A DNA stretch of 64,000 nucleotides, from positions 1-64,000 of the forward strand of contig QPMI01000517.1 in assembly GCA_004431415.1 (NCBI GenBank), written 5' to 3'. The notes below the pieces were generated by a model. The model worked only from the letters and a program-made list of their open reading frames with translations, did not search any database and was not told the DNA's origin. This stretch comes from Cyanophora paradoxa. Taxonomy: Eukaryota; Glaucocystophyceae; Cyanophorales; Cyanophoraceae. Below are positions 48,701-58,929 of the stretch, one piece after another. The position numbers and the translations under genes are program-made. Each line of letters starts with the position of its first letter. The stretch's first letter is position 1.

Positions 48701-50132
48701 GTACCTATTATGGCGAGTATGAGTTAGTGTTTATATGATTGAACAGTGATCGCAACCTATCATAAGAGGCATAATCGCGGGTGCAGCATGCGAGCGCCGC
48801 ACCATTTCGATCCGAGCAGAGCGCATGTCGCATATTGACGAGGAGGAATGGCCGCAGACGAGCTTGTATTGAGGACTGTGCTCCATGTGCCCGACGAGAG
48901 CTCGAACTTCACAACATCTGCAGGTGCATCGCATACGCTGGTGGCGATTGCTCGAATGATCATTACTGCAGTGTCTGACCGTTTTCGTCTTTTGTGGTAT
49001 AGCCGCTGCTGACGTAGACGGCGCCGTTGTAGAGAGTCTGCCGCAGGATATATATATATATGATCATGCGTCCATTGAATTGGTCTTCTGCTTGCATGCT
49101 CGCACCATGCAATGATCGTTCCTTGGTGTCCCGATTGACAGTTGTGTGGCATTACCAAAAGCGACATCTGCGCACGACAGTCACGTCTGAGCACTATTTA
49201 CAGTCCATCAGCTTCATCTTAGCACCATAAACAGTCAACGCTGAGCCGTAGCCCCCCGAGAGTTGTTTGTATCCTGAATCCGCAAAGCAAGATTTCGCGA
49301 TCGTTTGATTATTACGTATACCCCCGCAAGCCTTCCGGGGATAAACAAATTTCGAACCGCCGTAGGTGTATACAACGCGGTCGCCATCGTACACCACTGA
49401 AGCCCCCGAGGCCTGCTCCGGCTCGAGCTCCAAGCTGCCGCCGCTCGTGAACGCAATCTGCTCCCATGCAGGGGGGACTGCGCATGCGCGATATTGCATG
49501 CATATGCGCATCATGATCAGACGTAATCGGCCTGCATTCGGAATGGCGGAATCCAATTTCAAGCACCCGTGTCCAAGCGAAGGCGGAGGTACTTGTCTCC
49601 GGATGACTTCCAAGCTCCTGCGGCATAGTCGTAGTAATAGCCCCCCTGAGCGAGTGCACGCTTCAGTTCTAGTTGGGAGTTCTAGATTCTCAGTTGAAGA
49701 GACGCTGTTAAGTGTCTTACCAAGACCATGAAGCTCGACACGCCGCCGCTCGTCACGCCCGTCCCCTGCGCGGATGGCGTCAGACCGAACTGTCGAAGCG
49801 GCGGTGCATCCGGAAGAGCATCATGCCCCATGGCACGCCTGCGTGCGCCGCCCCGACGGTGGCGTCCCCGAGGTCGGAGGGTTCAGCGTGAAGTGCAGAG
49901 TCTGTGAAGGCGAGTCGATGAGGCCTACGGAAGCAAGCCGCGATCGCGATTGCCGGCAGCGCCGGTGCCGCACGCGCACATTGGGAACGGGCGTCGGCGT
50001 CTGAGCGGAGACGGGGGCGCATGCCATCCAGACACTCATGACGGCGATGCATTGGCATAGGAAAAGGGCGAGTCCCCGCAGCCGGCCGTGTCTCGCGCGC
50101 AAGCGTAAGGAATCATATGCGTGAGGGGTCAT
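24780..50132 (-). CDS. Giant secreted/membrane protein: kelch-CUB-WSC modules, propellers, VWA and TRP-like membrane region
   Basis: This is one long, many-exon minus-strand gene. The start at 50132 begins a signal peptide ([19 protein letters not shown]...VSA, then QTPTP). In order the product has kelch module 1, a PSPSP linker, two copies of kelch-CUB-CUB-WSC-PSPSP, then a Ser/Thr-rich Ig-like domain. Next come a segment ending RRKRSLLQ, a beta-propeller, an RRRLLQ segment, a further kelch propeller, several Ser/Thr-rich domains, PKD/REJ-like domains, a VWA domain and at least five membrane segments with a cytoplasmic tail. It stops at 24780. The final reading frame passes directly from WSC through the linker into the next domain (39688-39242), so the N-terminal modules and the rest belong to one gene. 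The design suggests a cell-surface receptor or mechanosensory channel. Exact exon boundaries were not all resolved, and a split into two genes is not fully excluded. Confidence 0.7.
25846..25955. repeat. 42-bp tandem repeat in an intron
   Basis: GGACGCTCTATTTTATATTA is repeated three times, spaced by CATGTTATATATCTGAAAA(A/C), in an AT-rich block inside an intron of the giant gene. Confidence 0.9.
26660..26695. repeat. Poly-G tract (poly-C on the gene's sense strand)
   Basis: A run of about 24 G, then A, then further G. It lies in an intron of the minus-strand giant gene, so the transcript carries poly-C. Confidence 0.9.
28850..29325 (-). other. VWA domain of the giant surface protein
   Basis: An exon begins after TTTCGCAG with [11 protein letters not shown], the start of a von Willebrand A domain in which the MIDAS DxSxS appears as [14 protein letters not shown] and [13 protein letters not shown] further on correspond to its later strands. 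It lies just outside the membrane region. Confidence 0.65.
29850..33869 (-). other. Ser/Thr-rich (KNH-like) repeats and PKD/REJ-like domains
   Basis: KNH-like units appear at 33009-33623 ([20 protein letters not shown], then [17 protein letters not shown]) and at 31739-32338 ([37 protein letters not shown]). The stretch 30608-30883 has [20 protein letters not shown], a pattern of PKD/REJ-type domains, followed by related sequence to about 29850. These domains are usually extracellular spacers. Confidence 0.5.
33870..36949 (-). other. Unassigned strand-rich region, RRRLLQ segment and second kelch propeller
   Basis: The stretch 35350-35830 carries [21 protein letters not shown] followed by ASRRRLLQ, parallel in style to the upstream RRKRSLLQ segment. 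The stretch 33870-35120 holds kelch blades: [44 protein letters not shown] and [20 protein letters not shown]. The stretch 35900-36900 is extracellular-looking but unassigned ([16 protein letters not shown]). Confidence 0.5.
36950..39429 (-). other. Ser/Thr-rich Ig-like domain, RRKRSLLQ segment and beta-propeller
   Basis: At 39100-39430 a Kre9/KNH-like fold is suggested by [19 protein letters not shown] and [20 protein letters not shown]. The stretch 38230-39050 has [20 protein letters not shown] and [14 protein letters not shown], which may be SEA-like or a processing segment. The stretch 36950-38254 has repeated strand-rich blocks with [20 protein letters not shown] and [20 protein letters not shown], typical of a beta-propeller. 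Confidence 0.5.
39430..43732 (-). other. Module 3: kelch propeller, two CUB domains, WSC-like domain, PSPSP linker
   Basis: This is a near-duplicate of module 2, offset by about 4.3 kb. Kelch: 41960-43650 ([15 protein letters not shown] near 43150; [18 protein letters not shown] near 42130). CUB 1: 40922-41913 ([40 protein letters not shown]). CUB 2: 40300-40870 ([19 protein letters not shown]). WSC-like: 39690-40060 ([41 protein letters not shown]). The linker encodes about 60 residues of PSPS/PTPS. Confidence 0.75.
41316..41545. repeat. G-rich intron of module 3
   Basis: The intron is nearly all G with some A on the plus strand, so C/T-rich in the transcript. It ends in the sequence TCATGATCATGCAAATGTA, which is also present in the equivalent intron of module 2 (near 45775). 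Confidence 0.85.
43733..48030 (-). other. Module 2: linker, kelch propeller, two CUB domains, WSC-like domain
   Basis: Order on the minus strand: PSPSP linker (47931-48030); kelch propeller (46200-47900; [16 protein letters not shown] near 47370); CUB 1 (45255-46135; [20 protein letters not shown] and [20 protein letters not shown]); CUB 2 (44440-44990; [20 protein letters not shown] and [17 protein letters not shown]); then a WSC-like domain (43860-44245; MTVDLC..., LGNSL..., [10 protein letters not shown]...ACGG...VAVYNTS) and a second PSPSP linker. CUB and WSC domains are extracellular binding domains; WSC often binds carbohydrate. Confidence 0.75.
45440..45780. repeat. G-rich intron of module 2
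   Basis: This is the counterpart of the 41316-41545 intron. Two G-rich blocks flank about 100 bp of mixed sequence that is missing in the module 3 copy. Confidence 0.85.
48031..50003 (-). other. Module 1: kelch propeller without CUB-CUB-WSC
   Basis: After VPNVR comes a conserved stretch [18 protein letters not shown], then kelch blades such as [10 protein letters not shown]...[17 protein letters not shown] (49366-49470) and [15 protein letters not shown] (near 48900). The domain ends in [11 protein letters not shown] and runs directly into PSPSPSS at about 48030. The corresponding point in modules 2 and 3 continues instead into a CUB domain. Confidence 0.75.
50004..50132 (-). other. Signal peptide of the giant surface protein
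   Basis: An Arg-rich n-region is followed by a hydrophobic core [18 protein letters not shown] and a small-residue cleavage site VSA before QTPTP. The linker VPNVR that follows also begins modules 2 and 3, which ties this start to the rest of the gene. Confidence 0.8.
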
Positions 50133-52559
50133 CGCTTTCGGTGCAGATCTGGAGTGCCGCTTGCCATGGCCATTTGCAAGTTCTGCGCATGCGCGGGCAT
50201 CAGCTGCACTGAACTCGACTGCGGGACGAGGCCAGGCGAGGCCGCCAGTCCCCGAGGCCTAGGCCTAGGGCCAGATCTAGCTATAGATGCCGCAGTGCAT
50301 ATGCGTATACGTATGCCGTGCGCACCATGCACATGCATATGCATATGTCCCGTACCACACGGCTTCATGTCGAGCGTAGTACGCAAGCTAGTTCTCGAGC
50401 TCGCTCGCGCTGTATACGTATATGTCATGCACAGTGTGGTGTGAAGGCCTTCGAGTTCGGACAGCGAATCCCTAGGCCTGCCGCAGTGCACGTGTGGCGC
50501 ACGGGGTAAGCGTTAGCGATGAGAGGTAGACGTAGTGGCCGCGGCCGGTCAATTATAACTCGGCGAGTCTTCACTTAGCACAACTTAGTAAGATCTAGAA
50601 GGCCTATAGCTAGAGCAGCAAGTGCAAGTAGAGCTATATACATAGGTAGGCGCGCGCGATCAGCTGCTGACAGTGCATGTGGAGACGTTGCATCATATGC
50701 ATGGCATGCGGCCGCAGGTAGCCTAGTAGTATGCCGCGGCGCTCATGATCATGAGATGAAACATGCATATGTAACGAACCACGGGTCGGGGGTGTCTAGA
50801 TCTGTTGCCGCAGTGCGTAGGTGGGCGTGCAGCACTGCGAATGCCGGGCCACTGGGCCAGGTGCAGGCGCGGCTGCCAGCTGCAGGCTGCCGCAGTCACT
50901 GAGTGCGCTCCGAGGCTTTAGATCGATATCTGCAGCTGGTTCTATAAGCTGCAGGCCCCAGCGAGCGCATGCATGCGCATGCGCGACACGGTACGACACG
51001 TGCGCTCTGTGACAGCACTGACAGGTCGCCGCGATGACCTCCGAACTTCGGAAGCTCACCAGCGCGCACCGCCGCCGCGGCGCCGCGCGCGCTCAGGCTG
51101 CGCGCAGCTAGTTCGACGTCGTCGGTCGGATGACTCGGATTATATATACGAGTCGGATATCGATGGTCCACCCGCCGGCGCGCGCCACTGGGCCATGCAG
51201 CCCGCAGCCTGGCGCCGCAGGCTGGCGGGCCAGTGGCGGCCAGCCTCCAGCTACTGGCCTACTACTACTCAATCAGTGACTAGCCTGGCACGGTGGCACT
51301 TCTCAGAGTCTGCGCATACTATATGATACTGGTAGCGCATTCTGCGGCCGCGGGCATTGCTGCGGCAATGCTGCCCGCCAGTGCCTGCGGGCCAGGCTGC
51401 GGCTGGCAGGCAGTGGCAGCTGCAGACTGCAGTGGCTGCCAGTGCCTGAGTGCTAGGCTGCTAGCTGGCCGCGGGCACTTGCACAGTTGCACTGCCTGCA
51501 GGCTGCAGCCTGCCAGGCTGCTGCAGCCTGCCAGGCTGCAGGCTGCAGCCTGCACGGCCCTGCAGCCTGCAGGCTGCAGCCTGCAGCCTGCACGGCCCTG
51601 CAGCCTGCAGCCTGCAGCTGCATCCAGGTCATGAATAGATCCGATATATTAGGTGGGATATTTTTATTAATAAAGTTGGCTGCTCTAGCTAGATAATTAG
51701 GATTTTAGAGTATTAAACTTTGCAAGTTGAAAGCAGCGCGCTTAAATTCTTCTTCGCGATCGTGCTTCGAGTTCTGTACGTGAGCGCAGTGTATGTGCGC
51801 GGCCCGGCGGCCCGTGCCACGGTGGACCGTGGCGGGGTCAGGCGCGGGGGATATCTAGATCTCCCAGCCCTACTAAAGGCCGCTCATAAAGCTCCCGGAG
51901 AGTCCCAGCGTCAAGTGATAAATTTTTACTAGCTAATTAAAATAAAGCCTTGAAGCGGCCAAAAGTTCAACGGTTGGCCCAAAACCCCGAACTAATAAAC
52001 ATTTAAGACTTAGAAATTTCGTTGAAGTCCATCAACACAGAAGTTCGTTTAACACGAACGTGCACGCTGTGCGAGGCGCGACTCGCCGCGCGACTCGCGG
52101 CGCGAGAGTTGCGGCCCAACTTGCGGGGAGATCTAGACTCCGCAAGCTACATGTGTACGGAAGTGTGTTCAGCGCCGAATCAGTCATCCATCATTGTACG
52201 GAAGTGCGTTTAACACGAACGTGCACGCGTGCGCAAGACTCCGCGAGCTCTTCTTTTTCTCCGCGAGCTGAACTGTGTTCAGCGGACAGATGCACTGTCA
52301 TGCACATGATTCCGGTAATTCCGCGCCGCGCCGGCCGCGGGCGCCGCATGCGCAGTACAGTGCCAGTACTACTGTACTAGACTACTATTGCAATAATTGC
52401 ATGCATCACAGAGTCACAAATTCATCGGCATACATATATATGTCGTCGGTCCAATTGCAAACTACTTATAGTACCGGTCGGCAATTTCAATTCACGGCCG
52501 ATTTCGATCAGAGCTTTCTGGATTCAGAAGAACGCTAGCGCTTCGAATTCACTAGTATA
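50133..52559. other. Gene-poor region with palindromic and CTGCAG-rich repeats
   Basis: No ORF here looks coding. The segment 51480-51625 is a run of CTGCAGCCTGCAGGCTGCAG-type units. TGCCGCAGTGC recurs near 50290, 50478 and 50810. The segment 50280-50350 alternates ATGCAT, CATATG and GTATAC palindromes. The upstream promoter of the giant gene should lie just right of 50132, but no element was recognised. Confidence 0.6.
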
Positions 52560-52565
52560 CTGTGT

Positions 52566-52655
52566 AACACTTAATTAATGCGCCAGAAATTAATGCGTTT
52601 TTGGACCCGGACCCAGAGTATTGATAATAATGCGGCACCGAATTAATGAGTACCC
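52566..52655 (-). mobile_element. Fragment related to the 60.7-kb MITE
   Basis: About 85 bp, including AACACTTAATTAATGCGCC, GCGTTTTTGGACCCGGAC and ACCGAATTAATG, aligns imperfectly with the reverse complement of the right part of the element at 60659-60960. Confidence 0.6.
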
Positions 52656-52949
52656 CCTGGGAGGCACGCGCCGGGAGCGTATACGTAGAGTAGGGCGCGC
52701 GGGATAGCGGCGACCGGTGGGCCCCTGCAGAGATTCCGAAGCGTGTCCAAAAACCTCCCCAAGCCGCCTCGCCTCCCAGCGGGCAAGCGTATCGGTTCTC
52801 GCAATCCGCGCGCCAGCAGTCGCACTGCGGCAGCCGGCCTAGGCCTTCAGCCTTAGTCGCACTGCGGCAGGTAGCTCATGATCAGTGAGCGATCGAACAG
52901 CCTTCAATTGCAAGGGCTTCCAGCCGGCCCCGGGCCCCGCCCGCCCGAT

Positions 52950-53015
52950 CGGCCCGGCGGGCGCGCGCGCGCCCGCGCGCGGCCCAGTACTAGTGGCCCG
53001 CGCGCGCGCGGCCGG
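52950..53015. repeat. GC-only inverted repeat
   Basis: Two CGCGCGCG-rich arms flank CCAGTACTAGTGG, giving a potential hairpin. Confidence 0.5.
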
Positions 53016-53452
53016 TCCCTCGCGTACGCGAACCGGGCAATTGCAAGCCCTTGAAGGGTCGCCAACCGTACCGCGACCACCTGTGACCAGGACCGGACGT
53101 TACGTATACCCCTCTGCATTTAACTGCTCACCATGGCCATACTAAGACTACTGATAGCCTCCGATGCTCTGCGCTCCATCGATCACGGGCTCGTGCTCCG
53201 AGGCTCACGTTTAAAAGCTTTCCACTCGGCAGCTTCGTGTACGCGGGCGCACGCAGGCGTACTACGGTACGCGAGGGCGAACATCTGCACCGGGCATCGA
53301 TATCGCCAGGGAGCCGCCTGCAGCTGCGCTGCCCCCGCGCGCTGCCCCGCCGCCCCGCGGCACCGCCCTGTCCGCACTAGCACTTTAGCCAGATCTAGCG
53401 ATCGCGGCGCTAGCGCTGTCCGGATCCGCCGCTTAGAGACTGGAGACGGCGC

Positions 53453-53974
53453 TTAGGCCCTTGCAATTGGCGCGCAGCCGAGTACGCCCTCATAGCTGCA
53501 AGAGTGCATCGATATCGTTCCTTTTAAGCCAAGAATACCGGTCGCCGTCCCATGTCTGCGCATGCGACGACGTGGCCTGCCCCGACGGCGCTCGGCCTGC
53601 CTAACAAAGAGGCGCTGTGCATATTGCCGTCCCGGGCGGCCCTTAAGCTTCGAGCTGCCAGAAAGAGACATGGCGCTTTCTAGTAATGCTGCACTAGCAG
53701 CGTGCCTGCGCCACCGCTCATCGCTTTTCCGCCGGCGCCGGACCGCCATGGCGCGCGCCTCACTTAAGCTTTCTGCGCCCCAGGCCTCATGATCAGGTTC
53801 TTGCTCCATCGATCCACCCCCGCCCCCGCCCCTCCCCCGCCCCCCGCCCCCGTCGCCCCGCCGGGCCTTCGAATTCCCTGCCAGGCGGCGACCCGCTGCC
53901 GGGCTTTGTGTTCCACCTCCTCTCGGGCCCTGCGCAGGCGGCGACCACCCCCCCACCAGCGCGCCCGTGGCCAC
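53453..53974 (-). CDS. Doubtful hypothetical ORF
   Basis: A 173-codon frame has a Gly/Arg-rich N-terminal half and a basic C-terminal half (RPGRQYAQRLFVRQAERRRG). It could be an exon, but high GC content alone makes such ORFs common here. No family is recognised and no splice or neighbour evidence supports it. Confidence 0.15.
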   Translation of the reverse strand: MATGALVGGWSPPAQGPRGGGTQSPAAGRRLAGNSKARRGDGGGGRGRGGGGGGSMEQEPDHEAWGAESLSEARAMAVRRRRKSDERWRRHAASAALLESAMSLSGSSKLKGRPGRQYAQRLFVRQAERRRGRPRRRMRRHGTATGILGLKGTISMHSCSYEGVLGCAPIARA

Positions 53975-55808
53975 ATCCGCGGCCTCCGCCCTCCCGACCC
54001 TAGGCCTCCCGATTTCCGTGCCCGCGGCGTGCGGGAGCGCGGCCCGCGGCTGCGCCGGCGGCGACCACGAGGTGGGCCCCCAACCCTGACGACGGCGAAA
54101 ACTAGTGGAGACGGCCCCTGCGGCCGGGCGTCCCCATTTCCTTTTTATTCGGGCCTTCCCCTCCTTTCAAAGCCCTCGCCCGCGGCCCCTTCGAATTCGC
54201 TTCCCCGTTCCGTTCCTCAGCTAGCGCCGCTTGCTATAGCATATACATACTGTCAACCGTCGTTTCCGTCACGTCTAGATCCACTCTCACTTGTAAATAG
54301 GCTCAGAGATAGAACCGCGGCTGAGCTCTAATTCTGACCGTCAGCTAGCCGCTGAGCTGCGCACTCAGCTGCCCGTCGACGTCGACGGCGCACGCCTGTA
54401 CATAGATATAACGAGACATACTATGATAGTACGCACTTTTTCAGTCGCCTGCTCTAGCTTTCCGGAGACGAGCACCTGGCGCCCCTTATACAAGCGAGTC
54501 CCTGCGGAGCAGGAGTGGCCTTGAGTCTTGGGGCTTCAAGGCGTGAGGGTGGCAGCTCTTTGTTTTAAATGGGGGCCCGCAACCGCGCGCGGTTACGGGG
54601 GAGGGGGGAGGAGAAACAGGGGGGTCCACTCGCGATCGGCAAGGGTACACACTCAAGTGAGAGGGTACAGAATCGTGCTGCAAGGGTACAGATATGGATG
54701 CGGGGCCCAATCGGCCGCAGTTGTACCGAGCACAGGCCCCGAGGGGTCCATTGGTCGGGCCTATTTTTCGGCGCTTTTTGAAGGTGGTTGATAATTATCT
54801 ATGAATCATTTGAATGTAATTCGAAGTAATAAGGCTCTGTCTAAATAAGTTATTTTAATTATCTTTCAATCAACACATCAAATACTTTTAAATCCCACAT
54901 CGTGGCACACTACGTATACGTCTCATACAAATTTGCAGGCCGACATCGTGGCGCTCCGTTAATTTGGACACTATTTTCTAGCGAATGGGGTGCGGTCTAT
55001 TGAAATTAATAATTTTCAAAATTCGACTTGGATGACCAATGTGATTTGCGCTTTCAATTTTTTCCCCGGAAAATGCTTTTCGACGCTTCTCGACGTGCTG
55101 TTACTGCCCATTAAAGGCCTCTCATAGGAAATCCGCCTCGGCCATCGTGCTCCCCAGGGTCGAGAACGGGTACCTAGGTCCAAATATTTTGCCCTGAATC
55201 GCATTTTGAATCCACGGACAGGACAGGCACAGACCTAAGGGCCTCTCCTTTCCCCAAGGCCGATTAGGGGGCGTCAGCTCTACTCGCCGCGTGGCGGACT
55301 GGCAGTGGGGGCGCGGGGCGGCCGCCGGGCCCCTGGCTGCCCTGACGTCCCAGCCCTCAGGGCCTCAAGCGGGCGTCCCCATGCCCCGACGGGTCCGGTC
55401 CGGCAGCCCCCGCTTTTCTTTGGCAGCCCGCGACTTTAATTTACAGCGCTAGCCGCGCCCCGGCCCCTTTAACTAGTGGCCCGGCCGCGTTTGTCGCGCC
55501 GGGGGGGCAAGGGGGGAACCGGGATCTAATGAAAGAGTCGTAGTGGGACCTACATGCGTGCGGCAGATCGACCCCGGCCCAGCGCGCGCGGCAGGTTGAA
55601 GTGTAAAGATAGACACAGATTATGATTGAAAAAAAAGAAAAGGCCCGATAAGCACACGCTGCGATCAGACCGAATAAAGAAAAGCCTCAATGAAAGGCCA
55701 GATTCAGCGCACATTATATTAAAGATTGTTCTGGAGCCAAAAAACGCTGAGCATCAACGTTAACTGTGTTCGTACGGCCTACCGCTAATTATAACCCTGA
55801 ACAGCTGG
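53975..55808. other. Intergenic sequence, no gene seen
   Basis: GC-rich sequence gives way at 54780-55250 to AT-richer sequence, then returns to GC-rich. No ORF with protein-like composition was found. Confidence 0.5.
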
Positions 55809-56090
55809 CTAAATTAAAAGATGATGGTGCTGTCTGCAGAGGGCTCGCCGTATAAATATATAGGCGATCCAGGCCTTCTGGAGGGGGTCGGGGCGGAAGT
55901 CGACAATGGGGGTGAGGGGCAGCCAGCGGCGCCGGTCCTGAAGAGAGCCGTCTTGCAAGAGCATGGTGAGGCGGCCCGCCGCCTCGAGGGCCCGCAGAGC
56001 CGCGCGGCTGGCGCGCTGCTCGCTCCCGCCGCGCATCTGGTAGACAAGGTCTTGAATTTCGATGTCCGCGAGGCCGGCAGCACGCAGGCG
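55809..56090 (-). pseudogene. Orphan exon-like fragment, possibly helical-repeat protein
   Basis: One minus frame encodes ADIEIQDLVYQMRGG, then RASRAALRALEAAGRLTMLL, then RRRWLPLTPIVDFRPDPLQ. This has an amphipathic helical, protein-like composition unlike the surrounding sequence and resembles ARM/HEAT-type helices. The upstream part repeats the block CGATGTCCGCGAGGCCGGC twice. No partner exons were found, so it may be a captured or decayed exon. Confidence 0.3.
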
Positions 56091-56254
56091 CAGGCGATGT
56101 CCGCGAGGCCGGCGCCACGCCGGCGGTTTTGCGGTGCAAGCTCAAGCACGAGTGCCGGGCAGCGTGCTCGGCTGCGGGCAGCGGCGCGTGCTCGGTAGGC
56201 GGTGCTGTGGTGCAAGCTTGATGCAGAGAAAAGTAGTCCAGGCGGCACGGGTAC

Positions 56255-56440
56255 CGTGCATGCGGCGTACGCGGCGCACTGCAGCAGCGAGGAAGCGGAA
56301 ATCTAGAGGAGACAGCTAGGGAGAAGTGGTTCCATGCAGAACCGCGCAAGTAAGAGCAAGGCGTACGCGACGCACTGCGAGGAAGCCGAAATCTAGAGGA
56401 GACAGCTAGGGAGAACTGGTTCCATGCATAACCGCGCAAG
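56255..56440. repeat. Two-copy direct repeat of about 83 bp
   Basis: ACGCACTGC...GAGGAAGC, then AAATCTAGAGGAGACAGCTA, then GGGAGAA(G/C)TGGTTCCATGCA and ACCGCGCAAG, occurs twice in a row. Confidence 0.85.
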
Positions 56441-58929
56441 AAATTCGAAGACCGGAGTGCATGAGGAGAAGTTCGTTTTCCCCTCGAAAACCACTTTTTC
56501 CCCTCGACTTTGACGCTCGAAAGTCGAGGGCTGACCGGTTCACCGAGCCAATCGGATCGCGAATAACCGACAATTTCGTTGCAAGCTGGCCCTCGAAAAC
56601 GGCCTCATAGAAAACTTTTGGCTGAAGCGAGGGAACGGGAAGCAAGGGGGCCCCCTTCCCCCCTTGCAATTTTTCCTTAATTGGCAGCCCGCGATTTTAC
56701 ATTCCGAGCTTAGCACATATGCATTCGACTACGGTCTAGTGGCCCTACGCCCCTCCGGCGAGGGGCGGGGGCCGTCGAGTAGCACGCCTCGGTCGCGTAG
56801 ATCTAGATAGAGGTGTGCTTGGCATCACAAACGACCCCGACGGGGTCCCCTCCTGGAAGTTATATTAAAGATTTTAATTCAGAATATACTGAGTACTACT
56901 AGGCTAGTATACTAAATATATACATGTTCGTAGGCTGGGCCGCCAGCCTGCGTCACTGCAGGGTCAGGCTGCGTCACACAGCCTGCGTGGCTCTGTGGCC
57001 GTGCGTGCACTGCGAAATTAAAAAAGTGCGAATGCGGCAGCTGCCAGCGGGGCGCAAGAAATCATGAATTCATGATTGCGCCCATATGCATGATCATTGG
57101 GGCCGCGCGCATGCGTGCGAACTGGCAAATAGTATTATTATTATTATAGTACCCCAGACGTTCTACACGCGGTTTCTGCCAATCACAAACGATTCCTTAT
57201 CTCAAGATTCTCCACAGAGCCGACTCATGATCAGACGAACTCGAACTTTCATCAGAGACGAGTTTTCGCGATCGGAGGCCCTGAGGGCAAGCCCCACGGG
57301 GCCACGGGCGTGGAGGGCAAGCCCCCACGGGCCACGGCCCACGGGCCACGGGCCACGGCCCACCGTGGCACAGCCTGGGCCACAGGGCACAGGCCCATGT
57401 ACAGGCCGCACGGGGCGTCGGGGCCGCACCCCTCTAGCTATTCCTTATCATACACATGCGGGAAAGCCGGATATCATTACCCCTCTTAGGGCCCTCTAGC
57501 TATTCCTCTACAGCCGGATAATTTGCATTCCTTATCATATACATGCGGGGAAAAAGCTGAAAGCTCCGGGATCCATTGAATATTCGAATTTCGAACTCGA
57601 ACGTTAACTTGAAAAGCTGCACTGGCAGTCTGTGGCAGAGTCAGTGCAGACTGTACATGCCATGAATCCCATGATGTGCAGAGTCATGATCAGTGCAGAC
57701 TTACTGCAGACTCAGTGCAGAGTCACTGCAGACTCCCGCAGTGCAGAGTCACTGAGTCACACTGCAGACTGCCAGGCTGCAGCTGTGCAGTGTGCAGAGC
57801 CCTCCGAGGCTCCAGATCTGGACGCAAAAGATTCCGTCATGGGTTTTCCGTCATGGGCTGGAACTTGGACTCGGGACTCGGCCGCAAAACTCGGCGTAAA
57901 AAAATGGTCAAGTGCACCAGTGGCCCAGTGGGGGCCGCAGGCCTCCAGTGGCCCACTGGCCCTCCACTGCCGCCATGCACTGTGGCAGGCACTGGCAGCC
58001 TGCCAGACTGCAGTTCACGGTTGGCTGACTCCAGGCTGAGGCTGCGCATGCAATGCCGCCTTCACTGAGTCACTGAGTCAAGGCTTGCACTAGTACTGCG
58101 GCAGGATGATGAAACGCTTAGAAACTGCCGCAGTGCACTCATGATCATGATGACTCATTTCATGTTCTAAAGTATAGGGGTCGGGACTCGGGAGTCGGGA
58201 GTCGGGACTCGGGAGTCACTGATCATGACTCATGAGTCGGGAGTCGACGTCGGCCGCGCCGCCCGTGGCCCGTGACTCTAGATCGTGAGATCCGGCCCAT
58301 CATCCGACCCATCATATGCATCTAGGCCCGGCCCGGGACTCCTGGCATGCGCATGGGCCCGGGGCCCGGCCCCGGGCCGTGAGCTCGCCGAGTCGCAGCT
58401 TCCGAAAAAGTTCGCCGAGTCGCAGACTCGCAGGTTTCAACTTTCAAGTTTGCAGGCTCGCACTGCGGCAGCAGCTCAGCGGCTAATTATAAGTCTATAA
58501 GTGCCGGCGCCACTAATAATTGAATCATGATCAGCGAGACAGAGGCTCCGACTCGGCGAACACGTGCCGGTTGCTCGCGTCGCCTCGCGATCGGTGGCGT
58601 ATAGCGTAAACGTTTTTTTTTTTGCAAAAGCCCAACCGGGCAATGTTCGTATTAAGGACAACAACAGCCGCCCCGTCGCTTTCATCGACTGGGGGGGCGC
58701 CTAGGCTAGCTCTGAGGCTCTGCGGCATAGAGGGAAGACATCCTGCTATCTTATCCTAGCTGTGAGCTATCGATCTGCGGCTTTAGGAGGGCCTGATGCG
58801 TTGGTGTCCTTGGTCCTGTGGAAAAGGAGGGGAGGGGAAAGGCGAGGCGCACGGGGTGCAGGAGGTCGGCAGGGGGCGAGGCGTAGGGAGGGGGAGAAGG
58901 GCAGGGAGTGGGGTACACGGAGTGCTGGA
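56441..58929. other. Gene-poor region with several short repeats
   Basis: No convincing gene. GGCCACGG-type repeats lie at 57295-57370, CACTGCAGACTC/GTGCAGAGTCA repeats at 57610-57790, and GGGACTCGGGAGTC repeats at 58180-58245. Confidence 0.55.

Noticed and set aside
51293-51634. 113-codon plus-strand ORF
   Set aside because: It is a translation of CTGCAG-rich simple repeats (Cys/Leu/Gln/Pro/Ala only).
55789-56439. 216-codon minus-strand ORF
   Set aside because: Its frame includes the direct repeat at 56255-56440 and is compositionally random; the alternative frame at 55809-56090 is the more protein-like one.
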